A stretch of 64,000 nucleotides of DNA from an uncultured Burkholderiales bacterium (lineage in GTDB: Bacteria; Pseudomonadota; Gammaproteobacteria; Burkholderiales; Burkholderiaceae). Positions 26,108-33,320 of the stretch are shown here, one piece after another. The translations under genes were made by a program, and so were the position numbers. Below the pieces are notes generated by a model. That model did no database searches. It saw nothing but the letters and a program-made list of their open reading frames with translations, and was not told the DNA's origin. Within the stretch, counting starts at the first letter, position 1, and each line of letters opens with the position of its first letter. Where the stretch lies: positions 1 through 64,000 of the forward strand of contig CALBEV010000187.1 in assembly GCA_937891045.1 (NCBI GenBank), in the 5' to 3' direction.

Positions 26108-27265
26108 TTAGAAGTTGTGGCGCAGTCCCAAGGCGCTGATGGCTGAGCTGAACTCGTTGCCTGCTGCTGTGCCGCCATCGAGCTTTTGTTTGCCATAAGC
26201 CACATAGGCGGTGGTGCGGTTGCTCAGGTCATAGGTGAGCAGCAATTTGTCGCCGGACAAACTGAACTCTGAACCTGCCACTCTCGTATGGTCAGCTTTG
26301 GAATGGAGGTATCCCAAATTGACCTTCTCGATGATCGGCACCTTAACCCCAATCACATTCATGTCCAATTTGGCCTTGGTGCCTTTGACTTTTTCTGTCA
26401 CAACACCGCCAACGACTTTCACGATGCCAAAATCGTAGGAGCCAGCCAAAGCGCTGGATTCGCGAGTGTCGCCACCATTTGTACTAGTGAAAAGCCGGTG
26501 GTCTAAACCATTGCGACCAGCAACCGTCAGTTCAGCCAATGTGAAGCCTGCAAAAATCTTAGTTTTATCAATGCCATTGGTGCCTGTAGCACTTGCAGCA
26601 AAGCTGGAACTTTTGATCATCTTTTCCGAATGCATGGCGTAAGTCACGAAGAACTTTTGACCATCGGTGAAGATGGCGTGAGCACCTTGGCTTTCGCCTT
26701 GTGTACTGTCAGAAAAACCTTTTTGCACCTGAATGAACAAGCCAGGGGTCAGGCTGGGCAGGCTGTAAGTGATGGTGTTGTTGTTGGGTTCAGGTGCCAG
26801 GCCGGACAAGCCTGTGCCACTTCGACCCGCACCTGCAAAACCAGGTGTGGCAGACAACTGTGTGGGATCGATGGCCGCCACGGCAGTGAAAAAGGGACGC
26901 CATTGGCGACCCAGCTTGACTTTGCCAAACGCTCCTTCCAGGCCAACATGAGACAGGTAATTTTGAGGCGAGCGATTTTCAGTATCTGGGCCCACATATT
27001 TCAACGACATCTCATAGGTGGCTTTCAAGCCGTCGCCCAGATCCTCGTTGCCAGAGAAAGACAACCAGTTGTAGTTGGCCAGTGTGGATGACGCTCTGTT
27101 GATACTGTCAGTGCCTGTTAAAGCACCAGGGTTGGTTTTGGTTTCAAACTTCTCGTAGGACTGATCCACCGTGCCTTTGATCAGTACCTGGGCAGAGGCA
27201 GTGGCACAAAACGCAGACAGTGCCAGCAATGCGATGCTGTTTTTTTTGAATTTAGATTGACTCAT
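26108..27265 (-). CDS. general porin (pair A, second gene)
   Basis: 385-residue Gram-negative trimeric porin. It has a signal peptide (KKNSIALLALSAFCATASAQ), alternating beta-barrel strands, and a C-terminal Phe (LGLRHNF) needed for outer-membrane insertion. It begins VLIKGTVDQSYEKFETKTNPGALTGTD and is closely similar to the porin at 37434-38591. The ATG at 27265 has GGAG 8 nt upstream, better than the earlier ATG at 27277. It is separated from the next porin upstream by a terminator. Confidence 0.92.
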   Translation of the reverse strand: MSQSKFKKNSIALLALSAFCATASAQVLIKGTVDQSYEKFETKTNPGALTGTDSINRASSTLANYNWLSFSGNEDLGDGLKATYEMSLKYVGPDTENRSPQNYLSHVGLEGAFGKVKLGRQWRPFFTAVAAIDPTQLSATPGFAGAGRSGTGLSGLAPEPNNNTITYSLPSLTPGLFIQVQKGFSDSTQGESQGAHAIFTDGQKFFVTYAMHSEKMIKSSSFAASATGTNGIDKTKIFAGFTLAELTVAGRNGLDHRLFTSTNGGDTRESSALAGSYDFGIVKVVGGVVTEKVKGTKAKLDMNVIGVKVPIIEKVNLGYLHSKADHTRVAGSEFSLSGDKLLLTYDLSNRTTAYVAYGKQKLDGGTAAGNEFSSAISALGLRHNF

Positions 27266-27277
27266 GTTTATCTCCAA

Positions 27278-27309
27278 GAAAAAAACCCACCAAGTTGCCG
27301 AGGTGGGTT
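27278..27309 (-). terminator. terminator between the two minus-strand porins
   Basis: Minus strand: AACCCACC, loop TCGGCAACTT, GGTGGGTT, then T-run (27278-27285). It sits just upstream of the ribosome site of the second porin, so the two porins may be transcribed separately or with readthrough. Confidence 0.8.
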
Positions 27310-27349
27310 TGTGATGAACTAACTTGATCTGGTTTGACTCAGACAGGGT

Positions 27350-28207
27350 TTAGAAGTCGTGGCGAATGCCAATGGAATTGACCGTGACAGAAGCCGCTTT
27401 TTTGTCTTTGTCAGTCACTTTGTTTTGAAAGTAAGCCATGGTGCGCTTGCTCAGGTTGTATTTGGCGGTCAACTCATAAACTGATGCCTCGCCTTTTTCA
27501 GAATAGCTGGCGATCAATGTGGCGGCACCCAAAGGAGCGCTGATCCCGAAGCCTGTGGCATCTTTGGTGCCAGATTGAGTCAAAGAACTGATGAACACCT
27601 TGGCCATGCCAAAGTCATAGGAGGCACCCAAGCCGTTGACAGCTTTCGCTCCCTTGTTGGTGTTGGATGCATAAGAGGCACTGAATGCACCAGTGGCGTA
27701 GGTCAGGCTGTAGCCAGATGACTTACCCAATGTGATGTCTTTGTCATTTTCATCTTTGCTAGGCGTAGTTTGGTCATTGGCTTGCAACGACACAGTCACG
27801 CCAGAGAAATTGGGTGAGGTGTAGGTCACAGAACCATTTGCTTGCACACCCGAGCCGTTGGCCAGGCTGGAAGAATTGGCCGCGCCGCCAGCTGCGTCGT
27901 TGCCCCAAGTGGCCAAGACCAGGGGGGTGAATTGCTTGCCAATTTTCAAAGTGCCAAAGTCGCCACCCAGTCCAACGTAAGAGTTGTAGTTGGTCAAGCC
28001 GGTGCCGCCGGTGTTGTGGTCTTGCAAGAATGCATAGTTGAAATCGGCTTTCAGACCATTGCCCAAGTCTTCCACACCGCCCAATCGAAACTCGGAACCA
28101 CCTTTGGTTCCGCCGCCAAGACCTTTTTTGGCACCGTTCATGGTGTAGGTGGATTCCATCACGCCGGTGAGTGTCACTTGAGCAAAAGTGACGCCAAATG
28201 ACAACAA
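27350..28207 (-). CDS. general porin (pair A, first gene), start codon lost
   Basis: The porin body is intact (QVTLTGVMESTYTMNG to the C-terminal IGIRHDF) and resembles the porin at 36484-37338. Upstream, the frame still encodes KILVAVASLLSFGVTFAQ, the expected leader, but then hits an in-frame TAA at 28232-28234. The homologous ATG-AAA-AAA is replaced by ATT plus one A fewer, and the usual GGAGA ribosome site is absent. The only in-frame start is TTG at 28207, which would leave a leader too short to export the protein. One extra A would restore an ATT-started leader. Function is therefore doubtful. The breakpoint faces a recombinase gene. Confidence 0.8.
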   Translation of the reverse strand: MLSFGVTFAQVTLTGVMESTYTMNGAKKGLGGGTKGGSEFRLGGVEDLGNGLKADFNYAFLQDHNTGGTGLTNYNSYVGLGGDFGTLKIGKQFTPLVLATWGNDAAGGAANSSSLANGSGVQANGSVTYTSPNFSGVTVSLQANDQTTPSKDENDKDITLGKSSGYSLTYATGAFSASYASNTNKGAKAVNGLGASYDFGMAKVFISSLTQSGTKDATGFGISAPLGAATLIASYSEKGEASVYELTAKYNLSKRTMAYFQNKVTDKDKKAASVTVNSIGIRHDF

Positions 28208-28304
28208 AGATGCTACTGCAACGAGGATTTTTTAATTATTATGAATCATTAATGTTAATATTTATTGACTTTCAAAATCTTTGACCACCTTTGGATATAA
28301 GACC

Positions 28305-29513
28305 ATGCAGCCTCAAACCGTGAACTATTCAATTAAACATATTCAAGCATCTGCGCCTGTAAAAACCCCAAACCTGGCCGCCGATGTATTCAATTGGATG
28401 CCTGGGCCATTTAAAAGCACCAAAGTACATATTCCGACCAAAGAATTTAATTTAAACAAATCTTTATTCAAAGACCATGTAACAGTAAATAACTCGAATA
28501 TGGACAACACCCTGCCGGGTGAATTTGTGGGCATTCAAGAGGTCATTTCCATCATCTTGGCGCAAGAAAAGCACAAGGTTTCGCGCAACGAGGTGACCGA
28601 AGGCACCTACCGCATGACCAAAGTGAGGCTAGAAACCAACATTGCCGAATTTTTTGCGTTCACCGATTTGCGCCGCATCAACACCGCCAGCATCCAGCAG
28701 TTCATCGATTTTTTGTCCGACAAGGAGCTGTCCACCCCCACCATCGTCGGCTACATCTCGCAGCTGCGCAAAGTGCTGCGCTATTTGGTGGAGAAAGACA
28801 TCATCCAGCAGATGCCCTTGTTCCCCAAAATGAAGGTGACGCAAAAGCCGCGCGGCGCCTTCACCGTTACCGAGTACGCCGCCGTGCTGCGCCAGGCCAA
28901 GGTGCTGCGCAACCATGTGTTTGTGTGGAACAAGCCCGACACCCGGTTTCACATCAAGCCGATCTACCGCAGCATGCCCTTGGAGATGAACTGGCTGATT
29001 CGCTTCATGGTCTACACGTTTTTGCGCCCCGGCGACATTCGGCAGCTGAAAAACAAGCACATTGAAATCATCTCGGGCAAGTTCAACTACCTGCGGCTCA
29101 CACCGCCCGAAATCAAACGCCACAAGGCGCCCACGGTCAGCTTGCCGCAGGCGGTGAACATTTACAAAACCGTGCTGAAACACCACACCGCGCAAGGCTT
29201 TGGCGGCCCCGAGGACTATGTGTTTTTTCCGGAAGAAAAAAACCGTTTGCGCGCCCTCAACACCATCGGCTGGCTGTTCAACTGGATCATGAATTCCCTG
29301 GGTTTGAAAGCCGGGCCGCATGGCGCGGACCGCAGCTTCTACAGCCTGCGCCACACCGCCATCACTTTTCGCCTCATCTTCGGCGGCAACATCGACCTGC
29401 TGACACTGGCCCGCAACGCTCGTACCTCGGTGGAAATGATCGAGAAGTTTTACGCATCCACCTTGTCCGCCGAAATGAACATTCAGTTGCTGCACAGCAA
29501 AAGAAGGTCGTAG
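28305..29513 (+). CDS. tyrosine recombinase / integrase
   Basis: 402 residues. An AT-rich, poorly conserved N-terminus of about 75 residues is followed by a SAM-like core-binding domain (residues about 95-180, with TIVGYISQLRKVLRYLVEK) and a catalytic domain. Catalytic candidates: Arg240 in FLRPGDI, Arg349 and His350 in YSLRHTAI (Tyr instead of His at the first position of the HxxRH box), and the nucleophile Tyr383 in EKFYAS. It is not XerC or XerD, which are shorter; a separate xerC is at 50.8 kb. Its last codons form one copy of a 24-bp direct repeat, and a diverged copy of its final 22 codons lies at 39325. Confidence 0.88.
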   Translation: MQPQTVNYSIKHIQASAPVKTPNLAADVFNWMPGPFKSTKVHIPTKEFNLNKSLFKDHVTVNNSNMDNTLPGEFVGIQEVISIILAQEKHKVSRNEVTEGTYRMTKVRLETNIAEFFAFTDLRRINTASIQQFIDFLSDKELSTPTIVGYISQLRKVLRYLVEKDIIQQMPLFPKMKVTQKPRGAFTVTEYAAVLRQAKVLRNHVFVWNKPDTRFHIKPIYRSMPLEMNWLIRFMVYTFLRPGDIRQLKNKHIEIISGKFNYLRLTPPEIKRHKAPTVSLPQAVNIYKTVLKHHTAQGFGGPEDYVFFPEEKNRLRALNTIGWLFNWIMNSLGLKAGPHGADRSFYSLRHTAITFRLIFGGNIDLLTLARNARTSVEMIEKFYASTLSAEMNIQLLHSKRRS

Positions 29514-29517
29514 CGCA
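29494..29517 (+). repeat. 24-bp direct repeat, left copy, in the recombinase 3' end
   Basis: Perfect 24-base match to 30194-30217 (begins ACAGCAAAAGAAGG, ends TAGCGCA). It covers the recombinase's last six codons and stop. Just beyond it lie two short inverted repeats, CACAT-GGA-ATGTG (29516-29528) and CAGGG-N6-CCCTG. The copies are exactly 700 bp apart and enclose mqsRA: candidate attachment site. Confidence 0.85.
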
Positions 29518-29611
29518 CATGGAATGTGTGCAGGGATCACACCCTGAACCGGCCTGAAATTTCTAGACTGGTTGAATCTGGTGCACTTCCTGGTCGGCAG
29601 CCTGTTGGCCA

Positions 29612-29627
29612 AATTGCGAAAGCAATT
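29612..29627. promoter_or_regulatory. inverted repeat upstream of mqsR
   Basis: AATTGC-GAAA-GCAATT, a perfect 6-bp inverted repeat 40 bp before the mqsR start. Possible operator or hairpin. It does not resemble the known E. coli MqsA operator core (AACCT-N3-AGGTT) closely. Confidence 0.35.
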
Positions 29628-29667
29628 CAAGGGCACTGTTTATTCAACCCGTGTTGGCTAAAATTTC

Positions 29668-29964
29668 ATGGAAAAGCGCATACCGCATTGCAAATTGCTG
29701 AAAATACAAGCGCTGGTTCGTGCTGACAAGGTGAGAACAACGAATTCTTCGCGACTAGGGGCCAGTGGGCTGGGTTTGACGCTTTCAGACATGCTTCAAG
29801 TGGTTTTGGCGCTACAAGCCAATGACTTCTACAAAAGCATGACCACACATGCCGACCATAAGCTCTGGCAAGATGTCTATTGTCCAAGGACCCCATTTGG
29901 TGAGATTTACCTCAAACTCACCGTTGTTAATGATGTTTTGATTGTGTCTTTCAAGGAGCGATGA
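29668..29964 (+). CDS. mqsR: MqsR toxin
   Basis: 98 residues, strongly similar to E. coli MqsR: MEKRIPHCKLLKIQALV at the start, then LTLSDMLQVVLALQANDFYKSMTTHADHKLWQDVY and a nearly identical end KLTVVNDVLIVSFKER. MqsR is a ribosome-independent endoribonuclease that cuts mRNA at GC-rich 3-base sites. The conserved Lys, Tyr and Arg region around FYKSMT...QDVYCPR is present, so it should be active. It overlaps mqsA by 4 bp. Confidence 0.95.
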   Translation: MEKRIPHCKLLKIQALVRADKVRTTNSSRLGASGLGLTLSDMLQVVLALQANDFYKSMTTHADHKLWQDVYCPRTPFGEIYLKLTVVNDVLIVSFKER

Positions 29965-30188
29965 CCATGAAATGCCCAGTTTGTGGTGAAGCAGAATTGT
30001 TAAAAGAAACCCGTGATCTGCCCTATACCTGTAAAGATCAGACCACTGTCATCCTGGGTGTCAGTGGTGAGTTTTGTCCGGCTTGCAATGAGTCCGTCTT
30101 GGATTTGGCCGAATCCAACCGGGTCATGCAAGAAATGCAAAGCTTTTCAAGGCTTGTGAACGCGCCTCAAAAAGCAGCCAACGCTTGA
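29961..30188 (+). CDS. mqsA: MqsA antitoxin, zinc domain only
   Basis: 75 residues. The N-terminal zinc domain is complete, with CPVC and CPAC pairs (MKCPVCGEAELLKETRDLPYTC and GEFCPACNESVLDLAESNRVMQEMQSF). In E. coli this part binds MqsR. The C-terminal helix-turn-helix domain (about 60 residues) that binds the operator is absent: the protein ends SRLVNAPQKAANA just past the interdomain hinge, and the stop is 5 bp before the second 24-bp repeat. Toxin neutralisation should remain; autorepression should be lost. Confidence 0.9.
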   Translation: MTMKCPVCGEAELLKETRDLPYTCKDQTTVILGVSGEFCPACNESVLDLAESNRVMQEMQSFSRLVNAPQKAANA

Positions 30189-30193
30189 CCTTG

Positions 30194-30217
30194 ACAGCAA
30201 AAGAAGGTCGTAGCGCA
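30194..30217 (+). repeat. 24-bp direct repeat, right copy, after mqsA
   Basis: Perfect copy of 29494-29517. It lies between the end of the truncated mqsA and the ilvA stop codon, which is only 15 bp further on. Confidence 0.85.
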
Positions 30218-30231
30218 TACGGCCCTGCCAG

Positions 30232-31818
30232 TTACTGCCGCAAAAACAACTTGTAAACCGGGTTGTCAGTTTCATCCACGTGGGGGTAGCCCACAGTTTG
30301 CAAAAACTTCTCGAAGCTGGCGTTGTCTTTCTCGGGCACTTGCAGGCCCACCAATATCCGGCCGTAGTCGGCGCCTTGGTTGCGGTAGTGGAACAAGCTG
30401 ATGTTCCAACCGGGGCGCATGGCCGACAAAAACTTCATCAAGGCGCCGGGCCGCTCGGGGAACACGAAGCGCAGCAAGCGTTCGTTGTGTGCCAAGGCGG
30501 AATGTCCGCCCACCATGTGCCGAATGTGTTCTTGCGCCAAATCGTCGTGCGTCAAGTCCAGCGCTTCAAAACCATGTTTTTTCAAGTGCAAGGCGATCTT
30601 GCTGCTTTGCCCCGGGCCGCTGGTGGTCATGCCGACAAACACATGGGCTTTGGCTGAATCACTGATGCGGTAATTGAACTCGGTGATCGAGCGCGGTGAC
30701 TTGCTGCCACCAAAGGAGGGCAAGTCGCCCAACAAACCGCAAAACCGTTTGAAGCTGCCGCGCTCTTCGGGGATGGTGACGGCAAACAAAGCCTCGCGTT
30801 CTTCGCCCACTTCGGCGCGTTCGGCCACAAAACGCAGCCGGTCGAAATTCATGTTCGCGCCACACAAAATGGCCGCATAAGTTTCGCCATGGGTTTTGTG
30901 TTGCGCAACATACTTTTTCAGGGCGGCCACGGCCATGGCCCCCGAGGGCTCGACGATGCTGCGGGTATCCACAAACACGTCTTTGATGGCCGCGCACACG
31001 GCGTCGGTATCGACGCTGATGTACTCGTCCACCAGGTGCTTGGCCACGCGGAAGGTTTCCTCGCCCACCAGCTTCACCGCCGTGCCATCCGCAAACAAAC
31101 CCACATCGGTCAAGGCCACGCGTTTGCCCGCTGTCACCGACTGCAGCATGGCGTCGGAGTCGTCCATTTGCACGCCAATCACTTTGATGTCGGGGCGCAC
31201 CGCCTTGATGTAATTGGCCACGCCGCTGATGAGGCCGCCGCCGCCAATCGCCACGAACACGGCGTGCAGAGGGCCTTGGTGCTGCCTGAGCATTTCCATG
31301 GCGATGGTGCCTTGGCCCGCAATCACCTCGGGGTCGTCAAACGGGTGGATGAAGCTCAGGCCTTGCTTGTTGCCCAGCTTCACCGCGTGGGCATAGGCAT
31401 CGGAATAGCTGTCGCCGTGCAACACCACCTCGCCACCCAGCGCCTTCACCGCGTCGATTTTCAAAGCGGGTGTGGTGACCGGCATGACGATGATGGCGCG
31501 GGTGCCCAGCTTGCGAGCGCCCAGCGCCACGCCTTGTGCATGGTTGCCAGCAGACGCACAAATGACACCTTTGTGCAGTTGCACGGCGCTCAGTTGCGCC
31601 ATCTTGTTGTAGGCCCCACGCAGCTTGAAGCTGAACACCGGTTGCTGGTCTTCGCGCTTCAACAGCACCTGGTTTTTCAGGCGCTTGCTGAGGATGGGCG
31701 CGACATCCAAATCGGTTTCCTTGGCCACGTCATAGACCTTGGCGGTGAGGATTTTCTTCAGGTAGTCGGCGGGTTTCAGGTGCACTTTGCGGGCAGGGCG
31801 GGCGGAAGAGGCGGTCAT
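30232..31818 (-). CDS. ilvA: threonine ammonia-lyase, biosynthetic
   Basis: 528 residues: a PLP-dependent catalytic domain and two C-terminal ACT-like regulatory domains. The PLP lysine is in PVFSFKLRGAYNKM, the phosphate loop in AIGGGGLISGVANYIK, and the substrate loop in SAGNHAQGVA. The regulatory part (EEREALFAVTIPEERGSFKRFCGLLG, then PERPGALMKFLSAMRPGWNISLFHYRNQGADYGRILVGL) fits isoleucine-sensitive IlvA rather than catabolic TdcB. It makes 2-oxobutanoate from threonine for isoleucine synthesis. Start: ATG 31818; a candidate small RNA and its terminator lie in the leader. Confidence 0.96.
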   Translation of the reverse strand: MTASSARPARKVHLKPADYLKKILTAKVYDVAKETDLDVAPILSKRLKNQVLLKREDQQPVFSFKLRGAYNKMAQLSAVQLHKGVICASAGNHAQGVALGARKLGTRAIIVMPVTTPALKIDAVKALGGEVVLHGDSYSDAYAHAVKLGNKQGLSFIHPFDDPEVIAGQGTIAMEMLRQHQGPLHAVFVAIGGGGLISGVANYIKAVRPDIKVIGVQMDDSDAMLQSVTAGKRVALTDVGLFADGTAVKLVGEETFRVAKHLVDEYISVDTDAVCAAIKDVFVDTRSIVEPSGAMAVAALKKYVAQHKTHGETYAAILCGANMNFDRLRFVAERAEVGEEREALFAVTIPEERGSFKRFCGLLGDLPSFGGSKSPRSITEFNYRISDSAKAHVFVGMTTSGPGQSSKIALHLKKHGFEALDLTHDDLAQEHIRHMVGGHSALAHNERLLRFVFPERPGALMKFLSAMRPGWNISLFHYRNQGADYGRILVGLQVPEKDNASFEKFLQTVGYPHVDETDNPVYKLFLRQ

Positions 31819-31904
31819 GGCGGGCTTGGGGGCTGACTGGGAATGGGGGCAGCGTTCTGGCGGAAAGCTGAGACAAGCGCCATTGTCCCGCATGTGATGA
31901 GGCG

Positions 31905-31993
31905 AAAAAAAAGCCCCGCAACTTGAATTGCGGGGCTGTGAATCCACCTTTTCAGAGGGTGGAGGAGACAAAAGCTGCTTTGGATCAAAGCAC
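31905..31993 (-). ncRNA. candidate small RNA with three hairpins upstream of ilvA
   Basis: About 89 nt on the minus strand, from a predicted start near 31993 to a T-run at 31905-31912. Hairpin 1: GCUUUG-AUC-CAAAGC. Next an open CU-rich stretch, UCUCCUCC (31961-31968), complementary to the Shine-Dalgarno sequence. Hairpin 2: UCCACC...GGUGGA. Hairpin 3: GCCCCGCAA-UUCAAG-UUGCGGGGC followed by eight U, a strong terminator. It has its own promoter (32000-32028). It could instead be an attenuated leader of ilvA, but no leader peptide with Ile or Thr codons is seen. Confidence 0.6.
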
Positions 31994-31999
31994 GGGAAA

Positions 32000-32028
32000 A
32001 TGATAGCTTGAAAATTGGTGCAGTGCAA
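32000..32028 (-). promoter_or_regulatory. sigma-70 promoter for the candidate small RNA / ilvA
   Basis: Minus strand: TTGCAC (32023-32028), 17-bp spacer, TATCAT (32000-32005). Good match and ideal spacing. Confidence 0.65.
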
Positions 32029-32077
32029 TATTCGTTGCGCTGACAATCTCACCCAGACAACAGCCTAGGAGAAAAAC

Positions 32078-32527
32078 ATGGAATGCACCGTCAGTTGGAC
32101 CGGCGCGAGCGGCACCCGCTCGGCCATGGGCTTTGTGGCCGAAACCGGCAGCGGCCACATCGTCAATATGGATGGTGCGCCCGACCCCGACAAGCCCGAG
32201 CAAAGCGGGCAAAACTTGGCAGCCCGCCCCATGGAGTTGCTGCTGGCGGGCGCGGGCGGTTGCACCGCTTATGACGTGGTGCTGATATTGAAACGCGGTC
32301 GGCACCAAATTTCAGGCTGCACCGTGAAGCTGAGCAGCGAACGCGCCACCACCGACCCCAAGGTGTTCACCCGCATCAACATGCATTTCACGGTGCGCGG
32401 CAAGGACGTCCCGCTTGCCGTGGTTGAACGCGCCATCGCCATGAGCCATGACAAATACTGCTCGGCCAGCATCATGCTGGGCAAAACGGCGGAAATCACC
32501 ACCAGCTTTGAGGTGATCGAGGCTTGA
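32078..32527 (+). CDS. OsmC-family protein (YhfA type)
   Basis: 149-residue OsmC/Ohr-fold protein. The two conserved cysteines are Cys62 in AGAGGCTAYDVV and a second in HDKYCSASIML near residue 127; in Ohr/OsmC proteins they reduce organic peroxides. The pattern MELLLAGAGGCTAYDV fits the YhfA-like subgroup of unclear substrate. Good ribosome site (TAGGAG, 7 nt before the ATG). Divergent from ilvA, convergent with coq7. Confidence 0.9.
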   Translation: MECTVSWTGASGTRSAMGFVAETGSGHIVNMDGAPDPDKPEQSGQNLAARPMELLLAGAGGCTAYDVVLILKRGRHQISGCTVKLSSERATTDPKVFTRINMHFTVRGKDVPLAVVERAIAMSHDKYCSASIMLGKTAEITTSFEVIEA

Positions 32528-32537
32528 AGGTTTTCTG

Positions 32538-32567
32538 TGTCAAAGCCTGATGGAAAGGCTTTGCACA
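32538..32567. terminator. hairpin between convergent OsmC-family gene and coq7
   Basis: CAAAGCC, loop TGATGGAAA, GGCTTTG, with flanking GTGT/ACAC extending it. No long T-run on either side; a weak bidirectional terminator candidate. Confidence 0.4.
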
Positions 32568-32578
32568 CCAAGACGGAC

Positions 32579-33199
32579 TTAAATGCGATGCGCGATGGTG
32601 GTCATCACCTTGGCGGCCATTCGCATGGCGTCGGGGATGGGGCTGGGCAGCGCGGTGGCCCCGGCTTTTTGTGCCTCGGCGGCGTGTTGCGCTTCATCCG
32701 CCTTCATTTGCGCCACCACAGCGCGTGACGCCAAGTCGGCCTGCGGCAGGCTTTCCAAGTGCGACTGCAAATGCGCCTCCACCTGGCGTTCGGTTTCCAC
32801 CACAAACCCCAAGCTGACCGCGTCGCCGCCCAACTTGCCGGCGATGAAACCCAAACCAAAAGCACCCGCATACCAAAGCGGGTTCAACAGGCTGGGCCGA
32901 GCGCCCAAGTCGTTCAAGCGGGCTTCCGTCCAGGCCAGGTGATCGGTTTCTTCGGCGCTGGCCGCTAAAAAATGCGCCTTGAGCTGCGGGTTCTTGGTGG
33001 CCAAGGCCTGCGAGGCATACAGCGCTTGGGCACACACCTCGCCCACATGGTTCACCCGCATCAGCGCACCGGCTTGTTTGCGCTCGGCGTCCGTCATTTG
33101 CAAAGTGGCCACACCCGCTGCCGGGTTGGGCCGCGAGGCGTGGTGTGGCGCAAACACAGTGCGCAAGGCTTGGTCGAGGGTGTTGATGAAGGGGTTCAT
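32579..33199 (-). CDS. coq7: demethoxyubiquinone hydroxylase Coq7
   Basis: 206-residue di-iron hydroxylase of ubiquinone synthesis. The two carboxylate-His motifs of the ferritin-like fold are clear: RVNHVGEVCAQALYASQ, SAEETDHLAWTEARL, then ETERQVEAHLQSHLESLP and KADEAQHAAEAQKAGA. It adds the C6 hydroxyl group. Start: ATG 33199; GTG at 33208 is an alternative three codons upstream. Its upstream region carries the PHO-box candidate of the next gene. Confidence 0.95.
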   Translation of the reverse strand: MNPFINTLDQALRTVFAPHHASRPNPAAGVATLQMTDAERKQAGALMRVNHVGEVCAQALYASQALATKNPQLKAHFLAASAEETDHLAWTEARLNDLGARPSLLNPLWYAGAFGLGFIAGKLGGDAVSLGFVVETERQVEAHLQSHLESLPQADLASRAVVAQMKADEAQHAAEAQKAGATALPSPIPDAMRMAAKVMTTIAHRI

Positions 33200-33201
33200 G
33201 G

Positions 33202-33253
33202 TTGTCACAGAACTGTCATGTGTTGTTTTGCAGCCATGTCACGGAATTGAAAC
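33202..33253 (+). promoter_or_regulatory. candidate PHO box upstream of the porin at 33321
   Basis: TTGTCAC (33202-33208), AGAA, CTGTCAT (33213-33219): two 7-base repeats with a 4-base gap, 12 of 14 matching the PhoB consensus CTGTCAT-N4-CTGTCAT. A weaker second pair, ATGTCAC-GGAA-TTGAAAC, is at 33236-33253. The first pair overlaps the coq7 start. Confidence 0.55.
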
Positions 33254-33320
33254 ATGCGCTTTGGATGATGGCGGGGTAGCAATAAGGCTATCTCATTTCT
33301 ATCAACCAGGAGTTACGTTC

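Noticed and set aside
26108..27265. Porins as passenger genes of an insertion sequence
   Set aside because: No transposase and no terminal inverted repeats with target duplications were seen at the porin edges.
29494..29517. tRNA gene end as the recombinase's attachment site
   Set aside because: No tRNA cloverleaf or GTTCRANNC box is present around either 24-bp copy; the repeat lies in the recombinase coding sequence.
31905..32040. T-box or amino-acid riboswitch controlling ilvA
   Set aside because: No T-box sequence, specifier loop or known aptamer core could be found; three simple hairpins with their own promoter fit a small RNA or plain leader better.
32979..33320. Longer start for the Porin_O_P gene
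   Set aside because: The upstream codons overlap coq7 and the PHO-box region; the ATG at 33321 begins a clean signal peptide with a good ribosome site.
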